DNA from: an uncultured Acidobacteriaceae bacterium
Lineage (GTDB): Bacteria; Acidobacteriota; Terriglobia; Terriglobales; Acidobacteriaceae
NCBI GenBank assembly: GCA_903842065.1
Contig: CAIMKZ010000077.1
Coordinates: 62,001-126,000 of the forward strand
Length of the DNA stretch: 64,000 nt
Direction: 5' to 3'
Part shown: positions 15,210-25,700 of the stretch, one piece after another
How positions within the stretch are numbered: the first letter of the stretch is position 1
Layout: every line of letters starts with the position of its first letter
Program-made: the position numbers and the translations under genes
Notes under the pieces: generated by a model
Databases searched by the model: none
What the model was told of the DNA's origin: nothing
Seen by the model: only the letters and a program-made list of their open reading frames with translations

Positions 15210-16265
15210 CTACATCTGCGAGAACTGCTTGCAGCCTTTGGCGAGGCCCTTGAAGCGGAAGATCCAGGTTCCGCCCTTGTCGCCGGCGGCTACGGTGTAG
15301 GCTTCGTCGGTGCCGGGCTTGAACTCGAGGTTGGTGGTCGAGAGCAGGGCGCCTTCGTCGCGGCCGGGCATGAGCACCAAAGCGATGGGCTTGCCGGTCT
15401 TGTCGAAGACATAGAGGCGTCCCTGGAAGTTCATGGCCAGGTAGACGTTGCCCTTGACGTCGACGCGGATGCCGTCGCCGCCCGGGCCGGTGACCGAGTA
15501 GACGGGCTCGGCGGACTTGACCGACTTGCCGTCGGTATCGAGATCGAGGCGGTAGAGCTTCTTGGCGATGGAGCAGGCGGTCCAGATGGTGCGCTCATCG
15601 GGCGAGAAGGCGACGCCGTTGGGGGTGACGATATTCGGTCCGAGCAACTCAACCGACTTGAAGTCGGGCGAATAGCGGTAGATGCCGCCGGTGGGGTTGT
15701 CGACCTTGCCGGTGAAGTCGGTGAGGTGCAAGCGGCCCTTCGAGTCGAAGACGAGGTCGCTGGGCGTGGTGGGCTTGCCGTTGACGTGTAAGTCGACGGG
15801 CTTGAGACCGGTGCCGTCGGGGTTGGCGACCATGAGCTCGCCAGAGAGGCAGGCGATGAAGATACGGCCGTCTTTGTGGATGGCGTGATCGACCATGCGC
15901 AGTCCGGGGGCGTGGAGAAGGGTGGAGACCTTTTTGTCAGGCGTAATGGAGAGGATGGAGCGGTCGAGCCGTCCGGCGAGGCCTTTGGAGGGATCGGGTC
16001 CGGGATAGGCGGCGACGACGGTGAGGTTGCCCTTGCGGTCGAAGGCCATGCCCTTGAGGAAGACGTTGCGGTCGTCGATCTTGAGCCAGGGCTCGGGCTT
16101 GATGAGGGGCAGAGCGAGTTCGTTGGGCGGCAGGGGCGGGTTCTGGTTGCTGGCTTCTTGCGCGAAGATGCTTGCGTAGCGGCTAAACGACGGCAGCGCG
16201 AGACCGGCTCCGGCTGCGAGCGAGCCGAGGGCCGCATTCTTCAAAAACTCTCTACGATTCGACAT
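15210..16265 (-). CDS. Tat-exported SMP-30/gluconolactonase-like beta-propeller protein
   Basis: A 351-residue protein beginning NRREFLKNAALGSLAAGAG, a twin-arginine signal, so it is folded in the cytoplasm and exported. The rest reads as a six-bladed propeller: FDRKGNLTVV, KDGRIFIACLSGELM, SDLVFDSKGRLHLTDFTG, TPNGVAFSPDERTIW, GDGIRVDVKGNVYLA. These are SMP-30/gluconolaconase/DRP35-type blades with the divalent-metal Asn and Asp positions (TPNGVA, GGDGI). Such enzymes hydrolyse sugar lactones, but the substrate here is not certain. The start ATG 16265 follows GAGAGG. It has its own terminator and appears monocistronic. Confidence 0.85.
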   Translation of the reverse strand: MSNRREFLKNAALGSLAAGAGLALPSFSRYASIFAQEASNQNPPLPPNELALPLIKPEPWLKIDDRNVFLKGMAFDRKGNLTVVAAYPGPDPSKGLAGRLDRSILSITPDKKVSTLLHAPGLRMVDHAIHKDGRIFIACLSGELMVANPDGTGLKPVDLHVNGKPTTPSDLVFDSKGRLHLTDFTGKVDNPTGGIYRYSPDFKSVELLGPNIVTPNGVAFSPDERTIWTACSIAKKLYRLDLDTDGKSVKSAEPVYSVTGPGGDGIRVDVKGNVYLAMNFQGRLYVFDKTGKPIALVLMPGRDEGALLSTTNLEFKPGTDEAYTVAAGDKGGTWIFRFKGLAKGCKQFSQM

Positions 16266-16416
16266 GATGGGATGCCTCTCAGGTACCTGTTCGGAAGATA
16301 TGTACTTCGGCGTACGGAAGCTGGCAATGGGGTGCTGACCTTGCTTTTACGTCCACAGCTTTGGCGCTGTCAAGGAAGCAGGGCACTCGATGGAACGTGT
16401 TTTGCGGCAAAAAAAT

Positions 16417-16443
16417 GCCGGGACGCCACGAGGACGTCCCGGC
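16417..16443 (-). terminator. Intrinsic terminator of the first Oar-type gene
   Basis: On the minus strand, GCCGGGACG (16443-16435) pairs with CGTCCCGGC (16425-16417), followed by ATTTTTTTG. It begins 13 bases after the stop of the 1165-residue TonB-dependent protein. A textbook structure. Confidence 0.88.
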
Positions 16444-16455
16444 TCGGAGTTGGAG

Positions 16456-19400
16456 TTAGAAGCTGATACGCAGAGCACCCTGGATGATACGGGGCTGGTT
16501 GGCCTGGCTCAGTACCAGACCGACGTTTGCGTTGTCGATCTGCGAGACCGGCGGCGCAAACTGCGTACGGTTGAAGATGTTGAAGAACTCGACGCGGAAC
16601 GAGGCCGAGAGCTTGTCGTGGATGGTGGTGTTCTTGACCATGGTGAAGTCGAAGTTCTTGGTGCCATCGGACTTCAGTGTGCCGTCTACGCGGGGCTCGT
16701 TACCAAAGGCGTACAGGCCCGGCGAGGCGAAGCAGCCCGTCGAGACCGAGCCAACGTAGGCGGAGTTGAACGCGCGCTGATCGGCGCTGCTGGCTGAGGT
16801 AGCCAGGGTCGCGTCGTAGCGGGAGACACTGGTCTTCTTGCTGCAGCCTGCCGTGTAGTTCGGACGGATGGTGCCGGCGCCGAAGTACTTGCTCAGGTTG
16901 TTCTGCGACATGGTGAGATACAGCGGATAGCCGTTCTGGAAGGTGATGATACCGTTCACCGCCCATCCGGATACGATCTTGTCCGTTACGCCATGAACAC
17001 CGTTGAAGAAGTGCTGTCCCTTGCCGAAGGGCAGGTTGAGCACGTAGTTGATGACCAGGCGGTTGGGTACGTTGTAGCTGTAGATCGACCGCTCGCCCTT
17101 CTTGTTGTTGAAGTCCTGGTAGAGGCCTTCGCCGTTGCCGCCGGCGCCGCCGGACTTGACTTCCTGGCTGGTGAGGATGGTGTCGGTGTCGCTGATCATC
17201 TTCATCCAGGTGTAAGCGCCGCCGATCTGTCCGGCTGCCTTGAAGCGCTTCACGAGCTTGACTTCAAGCGCGTTGTACGACGAGGTTCCATGGTAGTCGG
17301 TGGAGTTGGAGTAGTTGTTGTAGTACGGATAGGGACGCAGCGACTGGCCGTAGATCTGCAGAGCCGAGGGAAGCGCCACACCGTTGGGGGTCTTGATGTT
17401 CACGGTGTTGTTGCTAGGGTCCTTGGTAGCGATCAGAGCCGCGCCCTGAGAGAAGTACTGGGAGGGCAACTGATCCAGGCCCTGGCTGATGGAGGCAAGG
17501 TGAATGCCCAGAGCATGCGTACCGCCGATGTCGAGCATCAGGTTGCCTTTGAACTGATGGCCGATGCTGACGTTCATCGACTGCGCACGCGGATAGGGCT
17601 GGTCGGGATAAGGCGCGGCTACCGTCTGACCGACGTAGCGGGTCATGAAGGCAGAATCGGCACGGCCTGAAGCCGTCGTGAATCCGGTCGGGAAAGGATT
17701 CGACAACTTGTAGGTCAGCGATGTCGCGGTGTTCTTGTTGATTGTGGAAGCCGAGTTGATGACCGCACCGTTAGCCCAGGCACCGGTCTGTGCGTCGTTG
17801 GGCAGGTAGGTCAGCGAGTATCCGCCGCGTATCACGGTGCTGTCGTTCAAGCGATAGGCGAAGCCGAAGCGCGGCCCAAAGGCATTGTGTACCGGGGTAA
17901 GCGTGGTGCGCTTGGCGTAGAGGGCCGAGTTGACCAGGCCAACCGTGCCCACGATGCCTGTATTGGGATCGGTGGTGGTGGGCAGCAGAGCGGTAGCGCT
18001 GTCCTTGTTTTCAGCCGGAGCGCCTGTCAGATCCAGGCGCAGGCCGAGGTTGAGGGTCAGCTTGCGGGTGGCCTGCCAGGTATCGGTAACGTAGAAGGCA
18101 TAGTACTTGTTGAAGGTGGTGGTGGGCTTGATGGTGGTGAGGGTGGCCTGATCGAAGTATCCCATCAGCATGCTGGCATACTCGTCCTTGGCCAGGGTAG
18201 TGCTGAAGGCCATGACGGGGGCGGCTGCCTGGTTGTTGCCCAGATCGTCACGCTGCTGCAAGCGGCCTTCCACACCGGCCTTGATCGTGTGCTTGTTCAG
18301 TATCTTGGTCAAGCCGGCGCTCAAGTGGTAGTTGTTGTAGTAGGTCAGCGTGATGTTGTTGTAGCTGAAGGAGTAAAGGCTGTGCAGCTGGGTGCCGGTG
18401 CCGAAGGAGAGCATTGGATTGTTCGGCCGCGCCAGGCTCGACTTCAAAGCCGCATACGACGGTCCGAACTTGGAAAGATCGGCAGTAAGGTAGTCCGGCG
18501 GAACGGCATCGCCGTACTGACGCATGTAGTCCAGGCGGATGTCCAGAAGCGTGGTCGGGTTGATGGTAATGGTATCGCCGAGCACGGCCTGGTAGGTACG
18601 GTTATGGGTCTGTGAACCGGCAGTATGCCAGCCGTTGGCGTTCTGCATCGGGTTGCTCGCACCATCGATCAGAGGCCAGTGCGTGTAACGGGCAAAGATG
18701 CTCTGATTTGCCGACAGTTTGTAGTCGCCGCGAATCGTCCACTGCGTGGTGTCGTTGGTACGGGGGAGCGACAGATAGTAGTTATTGGTTCCGGTGGCAT
18801 TCGGCTTGGCATACATGGTCTGGAAGACCTTGGCCGAGGCGTCGATGCATCCGGTGGGGATGGTCCACTTTCCAGGGTTGGTTGCCGTGTCGATCACGCA
18901 GCCGTTCAGGCCGGTAATTGCCGTGCTGAAGATGCCATTCTGCATGTCCGCGGTCGGCACGTTGGTCGAATACGGAGTGGTAGCGCGGACGTGGATGGCT
19001 TCCCATGTGCCGAAGAGGAAGAGCTTGTCCTTGATGACCGGTCCGCTGGCCACGAAGCCGAATTGGTTCTGTGTGAAGTTCGTACGTGCCTGGCCCGCGC
19101 GCTTGGTGAAGAAGTAGTTGGCGTTGAGAACCTTGTTGCGGATGAATTCGTAGGCTGAGAAGTGGAAGCTGTTCGTGCCGCTCTTGGTGGTCATGTTGAC
19201 CACGCCGCCGCCGAAGCGTCCGAACTCGGCCGAGACGCCGGACGACTCAACCTTGAACTCCTGAATCAGATCGGGCGAGGGAACCAGCGCGGTGAAGTTC
19301 TTGTTGAGAATGCTGATCGGCGCGCCATCGATATACATAGAGCTCTGCAGCGGCATGCCGCCGCCGATCTGGTAGTTGCCCCAGGAAGCGGAGGAGGTGC

Positions 19401-19953
19401 CCTGTGTGGAGTTCATGGCCGCGGAACCGCCGGTACCGCCCTGCGGAACCACGCCCGGAACCAGCGCGATCAGGTTCAGAGTGTTGCGGCCGTTGAGCGG
19501 CATCTCTTGCACCTGCTTACCTTCGACCGTGTCGCCGAGCGTGCCGGATTCGGTCTGAAGCAGGGGAGCCGCGGTGGTAACTTCCACAGTCTCGCTGGTG
19601 GCGCCGACTTGCAGCGCCGCGTCCACGCGGAAAGTGCTATCGACCGTTACAGGAACGGGGTTGCGCGTAAAGTGCTTGAAGTTGGCCGACTCGATATCGA
19701 CCTTATAGATGGCCGGAACCAGGTTGACAAAGCGGTAGTTGCCCGACGCGTCGGTTGTAGCGACACGCTTTTCATTGGTTCCCAGGTTGGTGAGTGTCAC
19801 CGCTGCATTGGGCACGACAGCGGCCGTGTTATCGGTCACGGTACCGACGATCGAGCCGTAGAATGACTGCGCGTTCGACAGACTGGGCAGCATAAGCATC
19901 GCAACAAGCGCGATACTGACGCCGACCAGAAGCTTGCGAAGAGTATTACTCAT
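16456..19953 (-). CDS. Oar-type TonB-dependent outer-membrane protein
   Basis: A large outer-membrane protein of 1165 residues. ATG 19953 follows a strong GGAGGA nine bases upstream. A signal peptide ends at LPSLSNAQ. Then comes a carboxypeptidase-regulatory Ig-like domain (GTVTDNTAAVVPNAAVTLTN...ASGNYRFVNLVPAIYKV, residues 30-110), a plug region with VEVTTAAPLLQTESGTLGDTV and LNGRNTLNLIALVPG, and a long beta-barrel ending in the aromatic LRISF. Acidobacteriota carry many such proteins, thought to take up large substrates such as glycans or peptides with TonB energy. It stands alone with its own terminator, so its substrate cannot be guessed from neighbours. Confidence 0.92.
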   Translation of the reverse strand: MSNTLRKLLVGVSIALVAMLMLPSLSNAQSFYGSIVGTVTDNTAAVVPNAAVTLTNLGTNEKRVATTDASGNYRFVNLVPAIYKVDIESANFKHFTRNPVPVTVDSTFRVDAALQVGATSETVEVTTAAPLLQTESGTLGDTVEGKQVQEMPLNGRNTLNLIALVPGVVPQGGTGGSAAMNSTQGTSSASWGNYQIGGGMPLQSSMYIDGAPISILNKNFTALVPSPDLIQEFKVESSGVSAEFGRFGGGVVNMTTKSGTNSFHFSAYEFIRNKVLNANYFFTKRAGQARTNFTQNQFGFVASGPVIKDKLFLFGTWEAIHVRATTPYSTNVPTADMQNGIFSTAITGLNGCVIDTATNPGKWTIPTGCIDASAKVFQTMYAKPNATGTNNYYLSLPRTNDTTQWTIRGDYKLSANQSIFARYTHWPLIDGASNPMQNANGWHTAGSQTHNRTYQAVLGDTITINPTTLLDIRLDYMRQYGDAVPPDYLTADLSKFGPSYAALKSSLARPNNPMLSFGTGTQLHSLYSFSYNNITLTYYNNYHLSAGLTKILNKHTIKAGVEGRLQQRDDLGNNQAAAPVMAFSTTLAKDEYASMLMGYFDQATLTTIKPTTTFNKYYAFYVTDTWQATRKLTLNLGLRLDLTGAPAENKDSATALLPTTTDPNTGIVGTVGLVNSALYAKRTTLTPVHNAFGPRFGFAYRLNDSTVIRGGYSLTYLPNDAQTGAWANGAVINSASTINKNTATSLTYKLSNPFPTGFTTASGRADSAFMTRYVGQTVAAPYPDQPYPRAQSMNVSIGHQFKGNLMLDIGGTHALGIHLASISQGLDQLPSQYFSQGAALIATKDPSNNTVNIKTPNGVALPSALQIYGQSLRPYPYYNNYSNSTDYHGTSSYNALEVKLVKRFKAAGQIGGAYTWMKMISDTDTILTSQEVKSGGAGGNGEGLYQDFNNKKGERSIYSYNVPNRLVINYVLNLPFGKGQHFFNGVHGVTDKIVSGWAVNGIITFQNGYPLYLTMSQNNLSKYFGAGTIRPNYTAGCSKKTSVSRYDATLATSASSADQRAFNSAYVGSVSTGCFASPGLYAFGNEPRVDGTLKSDGTKNFDFTMVKNTTIHDKLSASFRVEFFNIFNRTQFAPPVSQIDNANVGLVLSQANQPRIIQGALRISF

Positions 19954-20355
19954 CTTTACGTCCTCCAAATAACAACAACTTCCTATTTCTTGCCGCGCGT
20001 AGCAAAGAGTCCGGAAAGTCCGCGCAACTTCGCGCTAATCCCGATTACCATCCGCTACGCCAGGTTTTTTGTCTCAGGCCGGGGACTCAGCTAGCGCTGA
20101 ACTGCCCCGGATTCACAACTGTCAGGTCCGGGATCATTGCCCGTACCACGATACAAGCCAGTGTAGGCTTTGCAACCATCGCGCGAAAGGCTATATAACC
20201 CATCTGGTCCGCTTTGGCCTAGTGACCGATCCGGTCTGGCCTGCCTGATTTTGCGGGGAGGCGAAATTGAATCAGCGTGAACGACTGTGGCCGATCCTGG
20301 CCAGGCGGACTCTGTCGGCGACTTGCGTTTGCAGCGGAAGTAGCGTTTAGCAGGC
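19954..20355. other. Noncoding region upstream of the first Oar-type gene, with an inverted repeat
   Basis: It should hold the minus-strand promoter of the Oar-type gene and the 3' end of the M29 aminopeptidase transcript. CCGGGG (20079-20084) and CCCCGG (20105-20110) flank a partly palindromic segment (CTCAGCTAGCGCTGA) and may form a 3'-end hairpin. Near 20206-20242 a GGTCCG/CGGTCTGG motif recurs three times. No gene is supported. Confidence 0.45.
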
Positions 20356-21606
20356 TTAGACCCACTCGCCCTTGCGCATGAGCGGCTCGACTGCGCCGGC
20401 GGCGGTGATGCCGTCGATGTCGAGTTCTGCCGAGCCGATCATCCAGTCCACGTGAATGAGGCTGTCGTTTGCGCCGTGAGCCGCGAGCTCTTCTGGGGTC
20501 TTCTTTTCGCCGTCGCGCACGCAGGTGGAGTAGGCCTGTCCAAGCGCGATGTGCGAAGCCGCGTTCTCATCGAAGAGCGTGTTGAGGTAGACCAGTCCAC
20601 TGGCCGAGATGGGCGAGGAGTGCGGCACAAGGGCAACTTCGCCGAGGCGGCGCGCGCCCTCGTCGGTGTCGAGAAGTTTGTCGAGCACCTGCTGTCCGCG
20701 TGTGGCGCGGGCCTCAACGATGAGGCCCTTCTCGAAGCGCACCTGGATGCCTTCAATCATGGTTCCCTGGTGCGATAGCGGCTTGCTTGCGGTGACTACG
20801 CCATCGGCGCGTTCTTTGTGCGGAGTGGTGAAGATCTCCTCGGTAGGCATGTTGGGAATGCAGTAGATGCCGTTGCCGGCGGTAGTACCGCCGCCCAGCC
20901 AGAGATGATTGTCGGCCAGGCCGATGCGCAGATCGGTGCCCGGCCCCTTGTACTGGAGGATCGAGTAGCGCTTCTCGTTGAGCATGGCGGCGCGCTGCTG
21001 TAGCGCGGCGTCGGGGGTCTTCCACGCCGCGACGGGGTCAGCGGCGTCGATGCGCGATGTGAAGAAGATTGCATCCCAGAGCTTCGCGAGTGCGGCCTCG
21101 GGCGTCTCTTCGGGGAACATGGCCGCGGCCCATGCCGGAGTGGCGCTGGCCACGATGGTCCAGTTGATGGCGTGGCGGGTGATGAGCTCGAGCGCCGGCC
21201 TGTAAGCGATTGACACAGCGCGATTGGCGCGGCCCACCTTGTCGGGGTCTTCGTTGGCCAGCAGCGCCGGATTCGTGCCGGAGATACCCAGGCGCGCCGT
21301 ACCGCTCTTGAAGGCTTCTCCCATGCCGTCGTAGAGCCACTTGGCGGCGTGGTCGAAGCTTGCGTCGGGAGCATGGCGGTAGCGGGCCAGGGTGGACTCA
21401 TCGTCGGCATAGAGCGTGGTGACGAGCGCGGCGCCTGCGCGATAGGCGTGCTCGGTAATGCGGCGGGCAAGCGCGAGCGAGTCGAGCGACGCGGTCATAA
21501 GCAACTCCTGACCGGGCTTGAGGCCAAGGCCGACCTTGACTGCGACTTCGGCAAGCAGATCGAGCTTTTCTGCAAAGGTGCGTGATGGAAGAGTGTTTTC
21601 AGACAT
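20356..21606 (-). CDS. M29-family metal aminopeptidase
   Basis: A 416-residue cytoplasmic peptidase of the AmpS/PepS (thermophilic M29) family, which removes N-terminal residues from peptides using a two-metal centre. The N-terminal domain reads FAEKLDLLAEVAVKVGLGLKPGQELLMT. The C-terminal catalytic domain shows the metal-ligand segments IEGIQVRFEKG, SHIALGQAYSTC and LIHVDWMIGS (the His-x-Asp pair near the end). I chose ATG 21606; upstream in-frame codons are Pro/Ala-rich and not family-like. It is 73 bases downstream of the GntR regulator on the same strand, which places it in the peptide-use locus. Confidence 0.9.
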   Translation of the reverse strand: MSENTLPSRTFAEKLDLLAEVAVKVGLGLKPGQELLMTASLDSLALARRITEHAYRAGAALVTTLYADDESTLARYRHAPDASFDHAAKWLYDGMGEAFKSGTARLGISGTNPALLANEDPDKVGRANRAVSIAYRPALELITRHAINWTIVASATPAWAAAMFPEETPEAALAKLWDAIFFTSRIDAADPVAAWKTPDAALQQRAAMLNEKRYSILQYKGPGTDLRIGLADNHLWLGGGTTAGNGIYCIPNMPTEEIFTTPHKERADGVVTASKPLSHQGTMIEGIQVRFEKGLIVEARATRGQQVLDKLLDTDEGARRLGEVALVPHSSPISASGLVYLNTLFDENAASHIALGQAYSTCVRDGEKKTPEELAAHGANDSLIHVDWMIGSAELDIDGITAAGAVEPLMRKGEWV

Positions 21607-21679
21607 AGGGAATCGTTGCCTCGAAAGATCAATCATCGCAGGCGCGGGGGGAGCGGGCAAGGGCGGGTGGGAAGCGCAG

Positions 21680-22402
21680 CTACTTGCCGCGGCGAGGCTT
21701 TGAGACTCGGACGGGCGAGGTGTTGCCCGCGGGTACGGATTCAAACACTGCTTCACCAAATCGTATTGCGCCTTTGAGCATGGTTGCGCTGCGCGCAATG
21801 GCGCGAGTCACGTGATCGGCTGCCTTGCGCCGCGCTGCCCGCGGATCGCGGGCGGCGATAGCATTCACCAGTACGATGTGCTCGTTGCTCAGAGTATGGC
21901 CGTGAGCCTCGAATGAAAGGCCAAGATAAAAAAATCGCATTAATCGAATATGGATATTGGCGATGATGTCGCTCAAGCGGATGTTGCGGGTGGCCTGCGC
22001 GATGAGGCAGTGCAACTGGTAGTTGGCGCGAATGAACTCGCGGTAACTGGCCTTATCGTCGACTCGATATTCGGCACGGGCGAGCGCGCGCAGTTCTTCG
22101 ATCTCCTGCGGGCTGATGCGCTCGGCGGCCAGCGCCGCCGCGGCCGGCTCAAAGATAAGCTGCATCTCTTCGAGGTCCTGAAACTCGCTCACCGACAGAG
22201 GCGCGATCGCGTAGCCGCGAAAGGGCGTGATGCGCATCAGGCCTTCGTGCTCCAGTCGGCGGCAGGCCTCGCGTACCGGGGTGCGGCCGGCGTCGTAGAG
22301 CCGGCCAAGCCCGGCTTCAGAGAAGGCCTTGCCCGGGTTCAGCGAGCACTCGACGATATCGAGCCGCAGCCGCTGGTAGAGAGTTTCAACGAGGGTTTCC
22401 AT
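21680..22402 (-). CDS. GntR-family transcriptional regulator, FadR subfamily
   Basis: A 240-residue regulator. The N-terminal winged helix reads ETLYQRLRLDIVECSLNPGKAFSEAGLGRLY, then AGRTPVREACRRLEHEGLMRITPFRGYAI, the GntR signature. The C-terminal all-helical FCD-type domain (SEFQDLEEMQLIFEPAAAALAAER, with NYQLHCLIAQAT and SNEHIVLVNAI supplying the His ligands of the metal/effector pocket) puts it in the FadR subfamily, which senses small acids. ATG 22402 matches the domain start. It is divergent from a TonB-dependent receptor and sits upstream of the M29 aminopeptidase, so it likely controls both directions through palindromes at 22490-22520. Confidence 0.9.
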   Translation of the reverse strand: METLVETLYQRLRLDIVECSLNPGKAFSEAGLGRLYDAGRTPVREACRRLEHEGLMRITPFRGYAIAPLSVSEFQDLEEMQLIFEPAAAALAAERISPQEIEELRALARAEYRVDDKASYREFIRANYQLHCLIAQATRNIRLSDIIANIHIRLMRFFYLGLSFEAHGHTLSNEHIVLVNAIAARDPRAARRKAADHVTRAIARSATMLKGAIRFGEAVFESVPAGNTSPVRVSKPRRGK

Positions 22403-22489
22403 GGCTCTATTGCGAGTGTTACAGCGGCTCTGCGCAATGTCAATCGACAACTCTGCCAGCGAGCGCATCGGCTGTGTGAGGCCGGGCGT

Positions 22490-22520
22490 CGGTATACCGC
22501 CAGACGCGGATTGTATACAG
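22490..22520. promoter_or_regulatory. Two GTATAC palindromes, probable GntR operators
   Basis: CGGTATACCG (22490-22499) is a perfect 10-bp palindrome and TTGTATACAG (22511-22520) contains the perfect palindrome TGTATACA. Their centres are 21 bp apart, two helical turns, so a dimer pair would bind one face. FadR-subfamily GntR proteins often bind GT-N-AC-type dyads of this kind. They lie between the divergent regulator and receptor genes. Confidence 0.6.
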
Positions 22521-22702
22521 GCTGTGGACAGACCCCGGAATGCAAGATGAACCGGTTCAACGAGTTGTTAGGATTTTCTTGGTTCCTGCGGTGGATGGCG
22601 CGGTTTTGTCTCGGGCTTGATCGGGGAGGGAGCGCCCTCTTCAGGCCGACGCGCCATCCCGGGAACCGGACGACGCTACCTCTTCCCGTCCAGGAGAACC
22701 CC

Positions 22703-25700
22703 GTGCCCAGAGTTTTCTGCGATTCGTTTCGGCCTGTGGCCGCGCGGCGTCGCGCGGCAAAATCGCTGCTTATATCGCCGGCCATGATAGTCGTTGCGCT
22801 GCTGGCATGTCCGGCTGGAGTTCATGCGCAGGCCACTGGACAAATCGCGGGCACAATCGCCGATCCAATGGGAAGCCGCATCACCGATGCGAAAGTAGAA
22901 CTCGAAAGCGCAGTTACCGGGCAGCAGCGCACAGTGTTGTCAGCGGATGACGGCAGCTACACACTTCCCCTGGTCGCTCCCGGTAGTTATCAATTGCGTG
23001 TGGCGAAGAAGGGTTTTGAAACTTCGATTACAAGCCAGGTAGAGGTGCGGGTTAACGGCACGACGCATCTCAACGTCCAGCTTTCCGTCGGCGGCGTTGC
23101 CGAACAAGTAAGCGTAACGGGCGTGCTGCCCCTGGTTGAAACATCGAATGCCACGCTGGGCAACGTGGTGGAGCGAGGAGAGATCGCCGATCTGCCGCTG
23201 AATGGCCGCAACTTCGCGCAGCTTGGCACGCTTGTGCCTGGCGTACTTGCTCCGCCGCCGGGTCTGGGCGGAGCGCAGGGCAATGCTACCGTTGGCGGCT
23301 TCGGCAACGCGACGGGCAGTTACAACGTGAACGGCATGAGGAACCAGTCGAACAATTTTCTGCTCGACGGCGCGCCCAACAACGACTCGTTCAACAGCGG
23401 CTTTGTGATGCGCCCGCCGCCCGATGCGATTGAAGAGTTCAAGATCATGTCGCACTCCTGGGAAGCGCAGTACGGGCGCAATGCGGGCGCTGTAGTAAAT
23501 GTCGTGACCCGATCTGGCTCGAACCAGTTGCACGGGAATCTGTGGGAGTTCAATCGCGAGGGCGCGCTCGCATCGCGTGTGTACTTCGCTAATCCGGCGC
23601 TGGCAAAGCCCGAGTACTTGCAGAACCAGTTTGGCGCGGCGGCCGGCGGCCCGGTGCTTCGCGACAGGCTATTTGTCTTTGGCTACTACGAGGGTTTTCG
23701 GCTCAAGGACGGCACTACGAATACGCTCAATGTGCTGGTGCCCGGCTCGCAGGAACGCGGCGGAAATTTCTCTGAACTACTGCCTGCGGGCTCGACCTGC
23801 TCGAGCGTTACAGGCAAGACCGCGGGCGTGCTGATCGATCCTGCAACAGGACAGCCCGCCTGCTACGCGGGAGTTCCAAATGCGTTTGATCCGGCGCGAA
23901 TCAGCCCCATCGGCGCGGCGATTCTAAAGACCTACATCCCGCTGCCCAACACGGGAACCAGCGGCGGACTCTACGGCGGACAGTACGTTGCCTCGCCGCC
24001 GAACCTAGACAACCGCGAGATGTTCGGCTTGCGCGCAGACTGGAAGCTGGGGAGCCACTTAATTCTGGCGCGGTATATGTACGCGCACCAGAAGCTCTTT
24101 CAGCCGATTGGACCTTCGAACTTCGCGCCCAAGGGCAACTACCAGATCATGACCCCGACCGATGAGATGCTGTCGGACACATGGACGCTTTCAAGCAATC
24201 TGGTCAACACCGTGCGCGTATTCCGCCAGCGCATCGATGGGCGGCCGAATGTCACCAGTCAGTTGGATCTCGCTTCGCTTGGGTACCAGTATCTGGCGAG
24301 CAATTCAACAGCAAGAGGACTGCCCAACATCACGCTTTCCGGGGCATTTTCTACCGGCGACGCACAGCAGCCCTTTGCGTATCGTGGCAACAGTGTTCTC
24401 GGTATGGGCGACGATCTCACTTTTGTGAAGGGCAAGCACCTCTTCCAGTTCGGAGCGCTGGCAGTACGCGATGGCATAGACCTGCTCTACATCAACCGGC
24501 CCAACGGCAACTTCACTTTCACAACCTACTTCACCGGCAGCGCGCTTTCTGACTTTCTGCTCGGCTATCCCTATATGTTCCAGCAAGGCTCGGGCGATCC
24601 GGCGATGCACGGCTCGTCGTGGACTTACGCGGGCTACGCACAAGACGAGTATCGGATTGGCCAGCGCGTTACGCTTCAACTGGGCGTGCGCTACGAGATC
24701 AACATGCCGTTTGTTGAGGCGAGCAACCATCTGGCCGCGCTGGTGCCGGGTCAGCAATCGGTCGCGCAGCCCAATGCGCCTGTGGGTCTGGTCTATCCTG
24801 GCGACAAGGGAGTTCCGCGCGGGACGTACTACGCGGACAGCACCAACTTCGCGCCGCGGCTGGGCGTGATCTTCGATCCGCGCGGCGACGCAAGGTCGAG
24901 CATTCGCGCTGGGTGGGGCCTGTTCTTCGACACCACGCCGGGGCAGGGAAGCTTCTTCCAGAACGGAACGCTCGCGCCGCCCTTTCAGCCGCTGCAACAG
25001 ATCAGCTTCTACTCGAATGCGGGTGCGCCGACTGCTGCCAACTTCGCAAATCCGTATCACGGCGTCTCGGCAGGCGCAGTCGGGTTTCCACCGTCGCTAA
25101 CCTTCATCGGATGGCAGTTGCCACACGCATACAGAACGCCGCGCGTCGAGCAGTACAACCTGAGTTTTCAGCAGCAACTCACAAGCGGAGTTGGATTCGA
25201 GATAGGCTATGCGGGATCGAATAGCGAGTTTCTCCCGGTGTTTATCGAGGTGAACCCGACGGGCGTGGCCGCCACCAACTCCGCGATGGAAGGCGCGAAT
25301 GCGTGGAAGTCGGCCGGGTACGCAAACTCGCCCTTTCCGGCCTTCGGACTTACGCGGCCCACCTTCTCAGCGGGACGCTCCTGGTACAACGCATTGCAGG
25401 CAAGCATGCAGGTGCGCAACTTCCACCGCGTGACTTCAACGTTCGCCTATACGTGGAGCCACTCGTTCGACAACGCATCGGGGCTGAACATCGGCGGCGA
25501 TTCGCGTCCGGTGCTCGCGGCGACGATCGGCGATGAGAGATCGATCGACGCGGCTCTGGCCCGCGAGCGCGGCCCATCGCTCTACGATGCACGCAACCGG
25601 CTTGTTGTTAGCTTGCAGTATGCGCTGCCTGCACTGCCGGCGCGCAATGCACTCGCACGCTTGCTGACCGGCGGCTGGAAGTTCAACACCATCTTCCAAC

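Noticed and set aside
21950..22702. N-terminal extension of the second Oar-type ORF by about 250 codons
   Set aside because: It is antisense to the GntR gene, has no family character, and GTG 22703 with AGGAG upstream is followed by a proper signal peptide.
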